From Caballeronia glathei (lineage in GTDB: Bacteria > Pseudomonadota > Gammaproteobacteria > Burkholderiales > Burkholderiaceae), in contig NZ_JFHC01000003.1 in NCBI RefSeq assembly GCF_000698595.1, positions 186,001 to 250,000 on the forward strand: DNA of 64,000 nucleotides, in the 5' to 3' direction. The translations under genes and the position numbers were made by a program. The notes beneath the pieces were generated by a model. That model worked only from the letters and a program-made list of their open reading frames with translations, was not told the DNA's origin and did no database searches. Below, one piece after another: positions 42,784-53,784 of the stretch (positions within the stretch are counted from its first letter, which is position 1; each line of letters opens with the position of its first letter).

Positions 42784-43773
42784 TTAGTGATTGAACCATC
42801 GGTATTGCAGCGCGACCGAAAACGTCTGAAAGTTTCCGCCGACTCGCGTCGTGAGTCCGGTCGACCAGGCGAACTTCGCGGACCATTGCGTGGCGAGCGG
42901 AACGGATAGCGTGACGCCGTAGCGGACCGTGCGCTGCAGGTCCTGGCCCTCCACGCCATTGACGCTCGTCCTGCCGCCCGTGTAGTAGGTCACGTCCCCG
43001 GCGAGCCAGAGCCCGGGCTTCCAGCTATAGCCCGCGTGTCCCTGCAACACGGGCAGCGGGCTCTGGCTGCGCTGCCGGCCGCCGAAGAAGTTGTCGTTGT
43101 CGGTGAAGAACCATACGCCCGCGGCGCCTTCGAAAAACCAGTTGCCGAGCGGCTGTGACAACCCAATTTCGGGTTTGAACGACCAGCGGTTCGCGCCCAC
43201 ATTGATGAGCCGGGTCGGCACGTACTGGCCGGTGGGCGCCACTACGCTCAAACTGGCCCCGAGGGTCGTGCCCTGGTCGTACCGGGAGAATTGGTCGGGT
43301 GTGAGCGCCGGGCCGCCCAGAAGCATCACGGCAAACCTGAACCGCAGGTCGCCGAGTCCTGCGCGGTGGGCGCTCCCGGGCGTCCCCTCGACGTTCCCCG
43401 TCAGGTTGGCTTCCGCAAAAGGCGCCAGCATCGCGAGGCTGGCCGTGTGTCCCGCTATGCCGAAGCTGTGCGAATAGCCTAGCGAATAGACGTTGATCTT
43501 CGCTTCGAGATCAGTAATCGGCAGCGACGGGTCGAGCAGCACCTGCCCGCTGGAGCGGGCATAGCCTGCCACGATGAAATTCGTACCGATGGGAACGGCC
43601 GAATAGGCACGCGGTTCCATTTCCTGCGCGCCCGCCGATGCGGCCGCGACAAGCAGCATGCCGGCGCCGCAGCGCCGCACGCGCACGATGGCGTGCGCTG
43701 CCGGGCCGCGCTTCGGCAAGGAGCGGAGCCGGTCGGCGGGCTTCGGGCCGATCGACGCTGCCGCTATTGCCAT
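42784..43773 (-). CDS. Outer-membrane protein, Phenol_MetA_deg/transporter family
   Basis: Up to 329 residues; the true start may be an internal GTG near residue 31, where the signal peptide begins (RVRRCGAGMLLVAAASAGAQ). The mature part is a beta-barrel pattern with repeated aromatic/glycine strands (INVYSLGYSHSFGIAGH, GDLRFRFAVMLLGG, WSFKPEIGLSQPLGNWFFEG) and ends with aromatic YRWFNH. It matches the family annotated as phenol-degradation meta-pathway transporter. Probable role: outer-membrane channel for hydrophobic compounds. Confidence 0.82.
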   Translation of the reverse strand: MAIAAASIGPKPADRLRSLPKRGPAAHAIVRVRRCGAGMLLVAAASAGAQEMEPRAYSAVPIGTNFIVAGYARSSGQVLLDPSLPITDLEAKINVYSLGYSHSFGIAGHTASLAMLAPFAEANLTGNVEGTPGSAHRAGLGDLRFRFAVMLLGGPALTPDQFSRYDQGTTLGASLSVVAPTGQYVPTRLINVGANRWSFKPEIGLSQPLGNWFFEGAAGVWFFTDNDNFFGGRQRSQSPLPVLQGHAGYSWKPGLWLAGDVTYYTGGRTSVNGVEGQDLQRTVRYGVTLSVPLATQWSAKFAWSTGLTTRVGGNFQTFSVALQYRWFNH

Positions 43774-43841
43774 GGCCTAGACCCCCGATCGTATGCATCG
43801 TGCGGCGGGAGCGCGCCTGCGCCGGCGATCGCGGCGCCTGG

Positions 43842-44468
43842 CTACCCTCCGTTGGCAAGCTGCTGATTTCGCTGGGTCAGGAACGTGAGCAGACCGTCGA
43901 TTCCTTGCTGCGCGATCAGATCAGCAAATTGCTGCTTGTACACTTGAACGAGCCACGCGCCGAGTATGTTGATGTCGTAGACGCGCCACCCCTGCGGCGT
44001 CTTGTACAGGCGATAGTCGAGTTCCACCGGCGATCCGTTGTTGATGATCGTCGAGCGTACGACGACGTCCGTATCGGCGGGCGATGCGCGGAACGGCTGA
44101 TAGGTGACCTCCTGATCGCGCACTTGCGCGAGCGCGCCCGAATACGTGCGTATCAGAAGCAGCTTGAATTGCGCGGTGATCTCCTCTCGCTGCTTTGGCG
44201 TCGCCGAATTCCAGTACCGGCCCATGACGAGGCGCGTCGTGCGATTGAAATCGATATACGGAAGAATCTTCTCGTTGACGAGCTCGGTGATGCGGACCAG
44301 ATTGCCGGACTGAATTTCCTTGTCGCCCTTGATCCGGTCGAGCACGTCCTGCGTGACCGTCCTGACCATGCCGTCCGGCGTGCTCATGTCTTGCGACTGA
44401 CCCGCTGCCCCTTCGACAAAGCCCACCAATAGTGCGAAAACCCAAAGTCTTAACAGATTGCTTAGCAT
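43842..44468 (-). CDS. MlaC-like periplasmic phospholipid-binding protein
   Basis: A 208-residue MlaC/Ttg2D-family protein. After a signal (LLRLWVFALLVGFVEGAAG) come ELVNEKILPYIDFNRTTRLVMG, the YWNSATPKQREEITAQFK helix and TPQGWRVYDINILGAWLV, all family markers. MlaC carries phospholipids between the inner and outer membranes. The other mla genes (A, B, D, E, F) are not beside it, so it is an orphan copy. It lies 68 bp upstream of the outer-membrane gene in the same direction. Confidence 0.87.
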   Translation of the reverse strand: MLSNLLRLWVFALLVGFVEGAAGQSQDMSTPDGMVRTVTQDVLDRIKGDKEIQSGNLVRITELVNEKILPYIDFNRTTRLVMGRYWNSATPKQREEITAQFKLLLIRTYSGALAQVRDQEVTYQPFRASPADTDVVVRSTIINNGSPVELDYRLYKTPQGWRVYDINILGAWLVQVYKQQFADLIAQQGIDGLLTFLTQRNQQLANGG

Positions 44469-44609
44469 GTCACCTGCCGGAAGAATGGCGGATCAGGGCG
44501 TTGCGCATCGACCGCTCGCCGGTTGATCCCGGCCAGACGAGCAGCGCGCGGGATGCCCGGGAGCCCGGCGGTGCTCGGCCGGACACCCGCGCGCTGGTTG
44601 CATCCGGCT

Positions 44610-44936
44610 TCAGTGATGCTCGAAAAGTTTGATCTGGCCGCTCTTCGACAAGTCATGAACCTTGGTCTTGAACAAGGTCTTGGGCGTCTTCTTGCACTCG
44701 CCCACGATGACGCCGATCGGCTGCGCGGTATCGACCACCATGGTATCGGTTTCCTTGACTCCGAGCTTGTCGACGCCGGCTGCCCAGTAGACGAGCGTCG
44801 GCTGGTATTCCGATGCGACCGCGACGAAATCCTCGCAGGTCATTTTCGATGGCTTCATCGGCGCGGACGTTTGCGCCCAGGCGGGCAGCGCGAGGCTAAG
44901 GCCCGCGATGAGGGTGCCGATAAGGGTGCGTCTCAT
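44610..44936 (-). CDS. hdeA: HdeA-family acid-stress chaperone
   Basis: A 108-residue periplasmic protein: signal TLIGTLIAGLSLALPAWAQ, then MTCEDFVAVASEYQPTLVYWAAG, the HdeA fingerprint, and a second Cys in GECKKTP that would form the disulfide. HdeA unfolds at low pH and keeps other proteins from aggregating. AAGGAGAG precedes the ATG. It sits upstream of the MlaC-like gene in the same direction with a 141-bp gap. Confidence 0.88.
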   Translation of the reverse strand: MRRTLIGTLIAGLSLALPAWAQTSAPMKPSKMTCEDFVAVASEYQPTLVYWAAGVDKLGVKETDTMVVDTAQPIGVIVGECKKTPKTLFKTKVHDLSKSGQIKLFEHH

Positions 44937-45187
44937 GTTGCTCTCCTTGGGGATGGATGCTGAGCGTGCGTCGACCACCCCGAGGAGTATTGCCACGGCA
45001 ACCGCAAAGAACAATTGGACCTTGGTCCAATATGCGCGCGGCTTGTGCCGGCCCTCGGAAGATCCGCAATCGTGGAATCGTCATAAGGAATCGAAGCGGT
45101 GCGCGCAGCCCCGATTCGCGCATCGCGGGCATCGGCAACGAGCCTGTACGCGACGCAGTACAAGACGGACATGCCGCCCGAGCGGCA

Positions 45188-46390
45188 TTACTCGCGCGAT
45201 GCCACGAGCGATTGCACGCCGCGAATGCTGCTGCGGTTGTTCCAGTGCAGATCGTCGAGATTTCTGAGCCGCAGGTTCGGCGCACGCTCGAACAGCGCGG
45301 CAAGCGACGTTTCGAGTTCGAGCAGCGCGAGCCGGGCGCCGAGGCAATAGTGGATGCCGCCGCCGAACGACAGCAGGCGGCCGTGGTCGTCCCGCTCGAT
45401 GTCGAGCGTGTCGGGATCATCGAAACGCGCCGGGTCCCGGTTGGCCGCACCGATCGATGCAAAAAGCGCGGTATCGCGGGCAAGCTTCACACCCGCGATT
45501 TCCACGTCCTCCGAGACGACCCGGGTCACCATCTGCACCGAGCCGTCATAGCGGATGCATTCTGCGACGGCCTTGGGCATCAGCGACGGATTGTTTTTCA
45601 GTTTCTCCAGTTGCGCGGGATTGCGGTGCAGCGAAACAAGCGCGTTGCCGATCATGTTCGACGTGGTCTCGTGGCCGGCCGCGAAGAGCAGGATGACGTT
45701 GGACACTATTTCGTCGTTCGTCAGGGGTTCGCTTTCGTCGCTGAGCGTAGCCAGTTTCGAAATCAGGTCGTCGCCCGGGTTCGCGCGGCGCTCGTTCACC
45801 ATTGCCGAAAAATAGTCCTGAAGGACGCGCGTGGCTTCCTTTGCGGCGTGCAGGCGATCGGCGTCGAGCGGCGCGATATCGAGGGTGCTCGTGAGCGGGC
45901 CGGTCGCCCGGCGGAGCATGTCCGCGTTTTCGAGGGGAATGTCGAGGAGACCGCAGATGATCCTGACCGGCAACGGCGCGGCGAAATCGCGGATCAGATC
46001 GATGTTCCCGCCGGAAGGGAACGCATCGATCAGACGGTGCGCGGAGTCGACCGAGAGGTCGCGAAGCTTTTCGATCTGCCGCGCGTTGAACGCTTGCGTG
46101 AGCGGGTCGCGCAGGCGCGTGTGCGAGGGTGGATTGAGCATCAGGAACGTGCGCGCCATCGCCTGAAACGAGCGCTCGTTCGTTGCGGCCTCGCCGTAGC
46201 GGGCGCGAATGCTCTTGTTGAAGTCCTTGCCCAGCCGCCGGTCGAGCAACATGGCTTCCGTTACGGCGTAGCGTCCGGTGAGCATCGTCCGGGGTCCCAT
46301 CTGCACGAACGGACCGGCCGCGCGGAGTTCCTCATACATCGGATAGGGATTGGCGATAAATGCGGGCGACGAGAGATCGCTGAGTTTCAT
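45188..46390 (-). CDS. Cytochrome P450
   Basis: A 400-residue soluble bacterial P450. The I-helix oxygen motif is FAAGHETTSNMIG, the ExxR pair is in ECIRYD, and the haem thiolate is C349 in FGGGIHYCLGARLA. All are canonical. It resembles CYP107/CYP109-like hydroxylases of small hydrophobic molecules. No ferredoxin or reductase gene is adjacent, so electrons must come from elsewhere. The substrate is unknown. Confidence 0.92.
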   Translation of the reverse strand: MKLSDLSSPAFIANPYPMYEELRAAGPFVQMGPRTMLTGRYAVTEAMLLDRRLGKDFNKSIRARYGEAATNERSFQAMARTFLMLNPPSHTRLRDPLTQAFNARQIEKLRDLSVDSAHRLIDAFPSGGNIDLIRDFAAPLPVRIICGLLDIPLENADMLRRATGPLTSTLDIAPLDADRLHAAKEATRVLQDYFSAMVNERRANPGDDLISKLATLSDESEPLTNDEIVSNVILLFAAGHETTSNMIGNALVSLHRNPAQLEKLKNNPSLMPKAVAECIRYDGSVQMVTRVVSEDVEIAGVKLARDTALFASIGAANRDPARFDDPDTLDIERDDHGRLLSFGGGIHYCLGARLALLELETSLAALFERAPNLRLRNLDDLHWNNRSSIRGVQSLVASRE

Positions 46391-46742
46391 GCGCTGGCCT
46401 CATGTGTCGTGTAGAGGAGATTCATCGGCTACGCTCATGGAAACAGCGGGCAGGCGGCGCTTATTCCGTCTTTCGGTATTCCCGCGATTTGGTATTTCCG
46501 CCATCCGGTATTTCGGCATTTTGGCGATGTGGCAGGAATGAATGCCGCCGCTCAGGCGTTACAGGTGAACGACGACCGGCCGACGTTTGCGCATACGCGC
46601 CGCGCGGGCCGATCCTTCGTGCGGGCGGTTTGTCAATGGATTCCGGTGTGATTCGCTCCATGCGCGGACCAAAGTCGGCGCGCGAAGACGTTGTCGATTC
46701 ATGGCTGTTAAAATCGACGCTCTTGTTAACGGGTATCGCGTC
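46391..46742. other. Intergenic region between P450 and ProQ genes
   Basis: 352 bp without a convincing gene. It contains a degenerate 16-bp repeat (46471-46519) and should include the promoters of both divergent genes. Confidence 0.5.
46471..46519. repeat. Three imperfect 16-bp repeats
   Basis: TTTCGGTATTCCCGCGA, TTTGGTATTTCCGCCA and TCCGGTATTTCGGCAT follow each other, sharing a GGTATT core. They lie about 90-130 bp upstream of the P450 start and may be regulator sites or simple slippage. Confidence 0.6.
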
Positions 46743-47381
46743 ATGGGTTTCGAACAACTGGCTGGACTGAAAGAGCAACTCGCCAAACAGGCGGAGGAAG
46801 CCAAGGCGAAGAGCAAGCCGCCGCGCGCACCTCGGCCCGCACGGCCCGCCCCCCGGCCCGCGCGACCGGTCAAGGCAGAGCCAGTGGACCCGGTCGTGCA
46901 TACGATCGGCAAGCTGCAGAAGCGTTTCCCGCACGCGTTTCCGAAGAATCCGTCGCCCAAGGTGCCGCTCAAGGTCGGTATCTTCGAGGACCTGATGGCC
47001 GTTGCGCCGGAACTCGCGCTCAGCGAAGCGGAACTGCGCGAAGCGATCAAGACCTGGTGCCGGGGCAGCCGCTACTGGACGAGCCTGGTCGAAGACGCTG
47101 TCCGCGTGAACCTGGCGGGTGACGAGGCGGGGCGCGTGTCGTCCGTCGACGCGGCCCGCGCGCGGCATCTGGAGAAGAAGCGCGCCGCGAGGTCGGGGTC
47201 GAAGGCACAAGCCGTTGCGAAGACACCGGCGGCCACGGCTGCACCGGCGGCACCGGTTGCACCGGCGGCACCGGTTGCACCGGTGGCCACGGCCAAACCG
47301 GCGGCCCCGGCCACACCAGCTGCACCCGCAGCCACGGCCACACCCGCGGCCACACCCGCGGCCGCGACGGCACAGGAATAG
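46743..47381 (+). CDS. proQ: ProQ/FinO-family RNA chaperone with Ala/Pro-rich tail
   Basis: A 212-residue protein. Residues 1-45 are charged and Pro/Arg-rich. The FinO/ProQ domain spans about 50-145 (HTIGKLQKRFPHAFPK, PLKVGIFEDLMAVAPEL, LREAIKTWCRGSRYW). The last 60 residues are repeats of APAAPV and ATPAA, encoded by short GC-rich tandem units. ProQ proteins bind small RNAs and mRNA 3-prime ends. The ATG at 46743 gives the usual MGFEQL start; an ATG at 46701 is possible. Confidence 0.88.
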   Translation: MGFEQLAGLKEQLAKQAEEAKAKSKPPRAPRPARPAPRPARPVKAEPVDPVVHTIGKLQKRFPHAFPKNPSPKVPLKVGIFEDLMAVAPELALSEAELREAIKTWCRGSRYWTSLVEDAVRVNLAGDEAGRVSSVDAARARHLEKKRAARSGSKAQAVAKTPAATAAPAAPVAPAAPVAPVATAKPAAPATPAAPAATATPAATPAAATAQE

Positions 47382-47415
47382 CGGCCCGGTGCGAAGGGCG
47401 TGCGCGGCGCGCCAG

Positions 47416-48582
47416 TTAGTCGGCCGCCGTTGCGAGTCCGGGACTGCGCACGGCCTTCCCGCCGACGAGACACACGATCACCGCCGCCGCGACCAGCACG
47501 AACAACGCAAGGCGCAAGCCGATGAAACCCGCGCCAAGTCCGATCAATGGCGGGCCGACCAGAAAGCCCGCATAGCCTGCCGTCGCCGCCATCGATACAC
47601 CGACCGCCGGCGTCACCGTCGAGCGGCCGGCCGCGCTGAAAATGACGGGAACGATGTTCGCGAGGCCGACGCCGACGAGAGCGAATCCCGCGCACGCCGT
47701 CAGAACGCTCGGAAAGCCGAGCACCAGCGCGAGCCCGATCGCCGCGACCAGCCCGCCCAGTGCCACCACCGTGCTCGGACCGAACCGCCGGACCGACACG
47801 TCGCCGACGATTCGGCACGCCGCCATCGAAAACGCAAACGCCGAGTAGCCGAGCGCGGCCGCGCTCGCTTCTCCGTTCAAGGCCGAGCGCAGGAAGACGG
47901 CGCTCCAGTCGGCCACCGCGCCTTCGACCATCATGCACAGGAACGCGAGCGCGGCGAGCTTCATCACGCCCGCGCCCGGCAGCGCGAGGCCGCCGGCGGG
48001 CTCGCTGTGGCGCGCGCCGAGGTCCCGCAACGCGAGGAGGGCGGCTGCAAGCACGATTGCGCCGATGAAGACATCGGGCAGCACGAGCCCCGCCGCGACG
48101 CCGCCGCCCCATTTCTGGATCATCGCGCCGGTTGCCGCGCCGAGCAGGCCGCCCGCGCTCCAGGCGGCATGAAACGAGGACATGATCGGCGAGTGCCATT
48201 TCGCTTCGATGGTGCTCGCATGCCCGTTCATCGATACGTCGAGCGCGCCGTTCGCCGCCCCGAGCGCGAGCAGCACGAGGCATAGCGAGAACAGATCCGG
48301 CACGAACGCGGGCAGCGGCAGCGCAATGGCGAACGCCGCCCCGAGCAGCGCGGTGGTCCGGCCGCTTCCGAAGCGGGGCGCGAGCCGTCCGGCCAGCGGC
48401 ATCGCGATGATGGCGCCGAGCGCGAACGCGAACAGCGCGATGCCGAGCGCGGTATCGCTGAGCGACAGGCTCTCCTTGATCCGCGGCACCTCGACGGCCC
48501 AGGCGCCGATCCCGAAGCCGTTGGCGAGAAACACCGCGAGGGTCGCAATACGTTCCTTGAGGGGCTTCATGAGCGGCTTCAT
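47416..48582 (-). CDS. MFS transporter paired with a DeoR regulator
   Basis: A 388-residue, roughly 12-segment carrier resembling fucose-permease/FucP-like and YfcJ-like MFS proteins (LANGFGIGAWAVEVPRIKESL, LGAANGALDVSMNGHA). The start overlaps the DeoR stop by four bases (ATGA), so they are translationally coupled. A second in-frame ATG lies at 48570. With a DeoR regulator next to it the cargo is probably a sugar or polyol (inference). Confidence 0.85.
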   Translation of the reverse strand: MKPLMKPLKERIATLAVFLANGFGIGAWAVEVPRIKESLSLSDTALGIALFAFALGAIIAMPLAGRLAPRFGSGRTTALLGAAFAIALPLPAFVPDLFSLCLVLLALGAANGALDVSMNGHASTIEAKWHSPIMSSFHAAWSAGGLLGAATGAMIQKWGGGVAAGLVLPDVFIGAIVLAAALLALRDLGARHSEPAGGLALPGAGVMKLAALAFLCMMVEGAVADWSAVFLRSALNGEASAAALGYSAFAFSMAACRIVGDVSVRRFGPSTVVALGGLVAAIGLALVLGFPSVLTACAGFALVGVGLANIVPVIFSAAGRSTVTPAVGVSMAATAGYAGFLVGPPLIGLGAGFIGLRLALFVLVAAAVIVCLVGGKAVRSPGLATAAD

Positions 48583-49373
48583 GACGGCACGACCATGACG
48601 GAGCCGCACGCCGCTTCGAGTTGCGCCAGCCGGTCGGCGGGCAGTCCGGCTTCGATGATCAGGCAGTCCACCGCCGCCGCCTGCGCGACCACGAACGGCG
48701 CCGCGGTCATCAGCTTCTCGGAGGTCATCGCGATGGCGACCTGGCCGCTTGCCCGCACCATCGCCCGCTTGAGTTCGGCGTCGTCGGCGTCGAAGGCGGC
48801 GACTCCTTCCGCGGGATCGAACGCGCAGGCGCCGAGGAAGCACAGGTCGGCCCTGATCTGCTGGATTTGCAGCAACGCGGTTGCGCCGACCGAGCCGGCC
48901 ACGCGAGCGCCGACGCGCCCGCCAATGAGGATGACGTCGAATCCCGGCCGGTCGAGCAGCCGGACGCACGCTTCGGGCGAGTTCGTGACGACCGTCAGAT
49001 CGGCGTTGTCCGGCAGCGCCTCTGCGATCGCGGCGTTGGTCGAGCCGGCGTCGAGCAGCACGACCTGCGACGGCCGCACGATCGACGCCGCGGCGCGCGC
49101 AAGGCGCGCCTTGCGGTCGATCGCTTCGCGCATGCGCGTCGAGGCGGGCGTCCCGGCGGGCGACACGAGCACGGCGCCGCCGTAGACGCGCTTGCAGTGC
49201 CCCGCGCTCGCCAGCTCGCGCAAGTGCCGGCGGATGGTGTGCTCGGACGTATCGAACTGGGCCGCCAGCTCAGACGCCAGCACGCGGCCGTGCGTGCGCA
49301 GCCGCTCGAGAATCAGCCGTTCGCGTTCCTCGGGCAGAAGCCCGTCCATCGCATCCTGTCGCGTTCGTTGCAT
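48579..49373 (-). CDS. DeoR/GlpR-family transcriptional regulator
   Basis: A 264-residue regulator. The N-terminal helix-turn-helix is RVLASELAAQFDTSEHTIRRHLRELA, followed by CKRVYGGAVL. The C-terminal sugar-phosphate sensor domain has LLDAGSTNAAIAEAL, VVTNSPEACVRL and ADLCFLGACAFDP. DeoR proteins respond to phosphorylated sugars. Two palindromes 25-60 bp upstream are its likely operator. It is co-transcribed with the MFS gene. Confidence 0.9.
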   Translation of the reverse strand: MQRTRQDAMDGLLPEERERLILERLRTHGRVLASELAAQFDTSEHTIRRHLRELASAGHCKRVYGGAVLVSPAGTPASTRMREAIDRKARLARAAASIVRPSQVVLLDAGSTNAAIAEALPDNADLTVVTNSPEACVRLLDRPGFDVILIGGRVGARVAGSVGATALLQIQQIRADLCFLGACAFDPAEGVAAFDADDAELKRAMVRASGQVAIAMTSEKLMTAAPFVVAQAAAVDCLIIEAGLPADRLAQLEAACGSVMVVPS

Positions 49374-49397
49374 GGCTCGTTTTTGCTCGCTGGATAA

Positions 49398-49432
49398 TCG
49401 TTCATAAACGAGCATAAAGTATCGTAAACGAT
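49398..49432. promoter_or_regulatory. Putative DeoR operator
   Basis: Two short palindromes, TCGTT-CATA-AACGA (49398-49411 region) and ATCGT-AA-ACGAT (49421-49432), share a TAAACGA half-site about 20 bp apart, directly upstream of the DeoR gene. Confidence 0.5.
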
Positions 49433-49553
49433 CGGAAGGTGCAAGTCAGCTTTTGGGGAACGGCGTTCGGGCGTGGGAGCGTCAATGACCGGGGGGTGGG
49501 AGCGGCCTGATCGATCGCGCGGAGCGTGTCTGATTGCAGAGATCGACCTCGCG

Positions 49554-49742
49554 TCAGCGACGGCCGCTGCGACCCCACACATAGCGCACCCAGCGCTGCC
49601 ACCGGCTTTTTGGCGGGGAGGGCTCGCGTGCCGCCTGCGCTTCCCGGTCGCGCTCGACGCTCTTTCGCACCTGTTCGTGGATCTCGCGCATCGTCAGGCC
49701 GCCGGGACCTGTGAGCTTGTCGGGATCGGGCTTGTCTGCCAT
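49554..49742 (-). CDS. Small basic hypothetical protein
   Basis: A 62-residue protein (LTGPGGLTMREIHEQVRKSV, then KSRWQRWVRYVWGRSGRR), helical and strongly basic at the C-terminus. It resembles small conserved proteins of Burkholderia with no known role, but I cannot name a family. No strong ribosome-binding site is seen. Confidence 0.5.
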   Translation of the reverse strand: MADKPDPDKLTGPGGLTMREIHEQVRKSVERDREAQAAREPSPPKSRWQRWVRYVWGRSGRR

Positions 49743-50004
49743 GGGTCAGCCTGCATGTCGTGAGTCCGGTTCATCTTGAGCCACATCGCGGGTCGCGGCA
49801 AGCGAGCAGCACTGGCCGCAAAACTTGAAATCGACGGCCGCCCCCTCTATACCTCAATGGTCCGGGCACGGCCGTGCTTTCACCGTTCGATGGCGACGAA
49901 CCGGTGCTGCCAAGCCGCCGCGCGATCCACCCGGACAGGAAGGTCAGACGAAGCAGAATCCATGCAGTTGCAGTCTCTGATCCTGACACCGAAAAGGAAA
50001 AACC

Positions 50005-51819
<1,815 letters not shown>

Positions 51820-51939
51820 GCACGCTCGAAACCCCGGACAGGCGCACGAAGGCGCCGATGTCACGGCCGGAACAGCAGGGTGCCGTTCCGGCGCAAGCAG
51901 CCCGCATTCGGCCCGGGCCAATTCATAACGGGGATATTC

Positions 51940-52581
51940 ATGCAGATTTACGGTCGGCGCAGTTCGATCAACGTCCAGAAGGTACTGTGGTGTCTCGCCG
52001 AACTCGGCTTCGACGAAGGACGCGATTTCGAGCGCATCGAAGCGGGCTTGCAGTACGGCGTGGTCGACACGCCCGAGTTTCTCGCCCTCAATCCGAACGG
52101 GCAGGTGCCGACGCTCGTCGACGGCGAACTGGTGCTGTGGGAATCGAATACGATCGTGCGCTATCTCGCGGCGTCGCGCGGCAACGACGCATTGCTGCCG
52201 CCCGCGCCCGCGGCCCGCGCCGACGTCGAGCGCTGGATGGACTGGCAACTGGGCACGCTCTGGCCGATCCTGCGTGTCGCGTTTCTGGGTCTCACGCGAA
52301 CGCCCGAGGCCGAGCGCAACTACGCGGCGATCAAGACTTCGCATCGAGAAGGGGCGCGCCTGCTTCGTATCGCGGATGGCGTGCTCGGCAAGCAGCCGTA
52401 TCTTGCGGGCGCGGGCTTCACGGCCGCGGACATTTGCGTCGCGCTGGCGGCGACTCGCTGGTTCGACCTGGCAGGAACATTCTCCGATCTGCTCGGCGCC
52501 TATCCCGAGATGCCGGCATTGAGCGCCTGGCTGACGCGGGCGATGGATCGCGCGGCATATCGCAAGGCCGTGACGGCCTGA
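51940..52581 (+). CDS. Glutathione S-transferase family protein
   Basis: A 213-residue GST. The thioredoxin-like N-domain has MQIYGRRSSINVQKVLWCLAE with a Ser near residue 8-9 as possible thiol-activating residue, NPNGQVPTLVDG (cis-Pro) and ESNTIVRYLA. The C-domain is all helical with the conserved FTAADICVALAATRW. It starts 120 bp after the lactate permease and may be read with it. The substrate is unknown. Confidence 0.88.
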   Translation: MQIYGRRSSINVQKVLWCLAELGFDEGRDFERIEAGLQYGVVDTPEFLALNPNGQVPTLVDGELVLWESNTIVRYLAASRGNDALLPPAPAARADVERWMDWQLGTLWPILRVAFLGLTRTPEAERNYAAIKTSHREGARLLRIADGVLGKQPYLAGAGFTAADICVALAATRWFDLAGTFSDLLGAYPEMPALSAWLTRAMDRAAYRKAVTA

Positions 52582-52594
52582 ACGATCCGGTTCT

Positions 52595-52619
52595 TCTCCT
52601 CTCCTCTCCTCTCCTCTCC
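52595..52619 (+). repeat. Pentanucleotide tandem repeat (TCTCC)5
   Basis: Five perfect copies of TCTCC start 14 bp after the GST stop codon in the GST-LysR gap. Confidence 0.9.
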
Positions 52620-52859
52620 TCTTCGCAGCAGCACCGCCCGGACGGATTCGCACCCGGGCGGCGGCTCGTTCGTGCCGCCATGCGCCGCAAGGCAACGGGG
52701 CCCGTCGCACCGGATCACCCCGGTTACGGATAGACTACGCAATCGCGGCGATGCAGGGTTCCGGCAAGGCAGTGGACGGAACCCGCTCTGCGCCCCGGCA
52801 AGCAACCCGCGGCCGGCTACAGGAACGGCTTCTTTACCCATTACCACGAGGACCCACGC

Positions 52860-53774
52860 ATGGATCGGCTGGAAACGATGGAGATATTCAAGCGAGTGGT
52901 CGAGACCAACAGCTTCTCCAAGGCTTCCGAACTGCTCGACCTGCCACGGCCGAAGATAACCCGGGCGATTCAGATACTCGAGCAGCACGTGGGCGTGCGG
53001 CTTCTGAATCGCTCGACGCGGCGCGTCAGCGTGACCGAGGACGGAGCGCTTTTTTACGAGCGTTGCGTGCAGATTCTCGCCGACGTGCTGGACGCGGAGT
53101 CTTCGCTGTCGAACAAGCGCGAAAGTCCGGCGGGCACGATTCGCGTCGATACGTCGGGGACCATTGCACGTGCGCTGCTGCTGCCGTCATTGCATCAGTT
53201 CTACGAGGAGCACCCGGAAATCGACGTTCGCCTGGGGCTCGCCGACCGCGTCATCGACCTGATTCAGGACGGCGCCGACTGCGTCATTCGCATGGGGGGA
53301 CTGGAAGAATCGAGCCTCGTTGCGAGGCGCATCGGAGATGCGCGCATCGTCACCTGCGCGTCGCCTGCGTATCTCGAGCGCTATGGCGTACCGTCCACGC
53401 TCGACGAGCTCTCGAATCACTGGGCGATCAACTACGTCTCGGCGCGCAGCGGCAGAACGTTTCCGTTCGAGTACAGCGTGGAAGGCGAGACCGTCAGAAT
53501 ACCCATGAAGAGCATGCTGGCCGTGAACGACGGCTCCACCTACATCACGGCGGCCGAGCTGGGGTACGGCATCATCCAGCCCTCGCGCTTCATGGCGGCG
53601 AAGCTGATCGAGCAGGGCAGGCTGCAGGAGATTCTGACCGAGCACGAGAGTCCGTCGACGACGGTTTCGATTGTCTATCCGCATCGGAACCTGACTGCGA
53701 AGCTTCGCATCTTCGCCGACTGGGTCTACGCCCTCGCGCAGCGCAACCCGGACTTGCGCATTCAGCGCGAGTGA
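52860..53774 (+). CDS. LysR-family transcriptional regulator
   Basis: A 304-residue LTTR: METIEIFKRVVE-like opening and helix-turn-helix DLPRPKITRAIQILEQHVG, then NRSTRRVSVTEDG. GAGGA precedes the ATG. It follows the GST gene by 278 bp including the pentanucleotide repeat and converges on the histidine kinase gene. The target is unclear. Confidence 0.9.
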   Translation: MDRLETMEIFKRVVETNSFSKASELLDLPRPKITRAIQILEQHVGVRLLNRSTRRVSVTEDGALFYERCVQILADVLDAESSLSNKRESPAGTIRVDTSGTIARALLLPSLHQFYEEHPEIDVRLGLADRVIDLIQDGADCVIRMGGLEESSLVARRIGDARIVTCASPAYLERYGVPSTLDELSNHWAINYVSARSGRTFPFEYSVEGETVRIPMKSMLAVNDGSTYITAAELGYGIIQPSRFMAAKLIEQGRLQEILTEHESPSTTVSIVYPHRNLTAKLRIFADWVYALAQRNPDLRIQRE

Positions 53775-53784
53775 GTGTCCCGGA

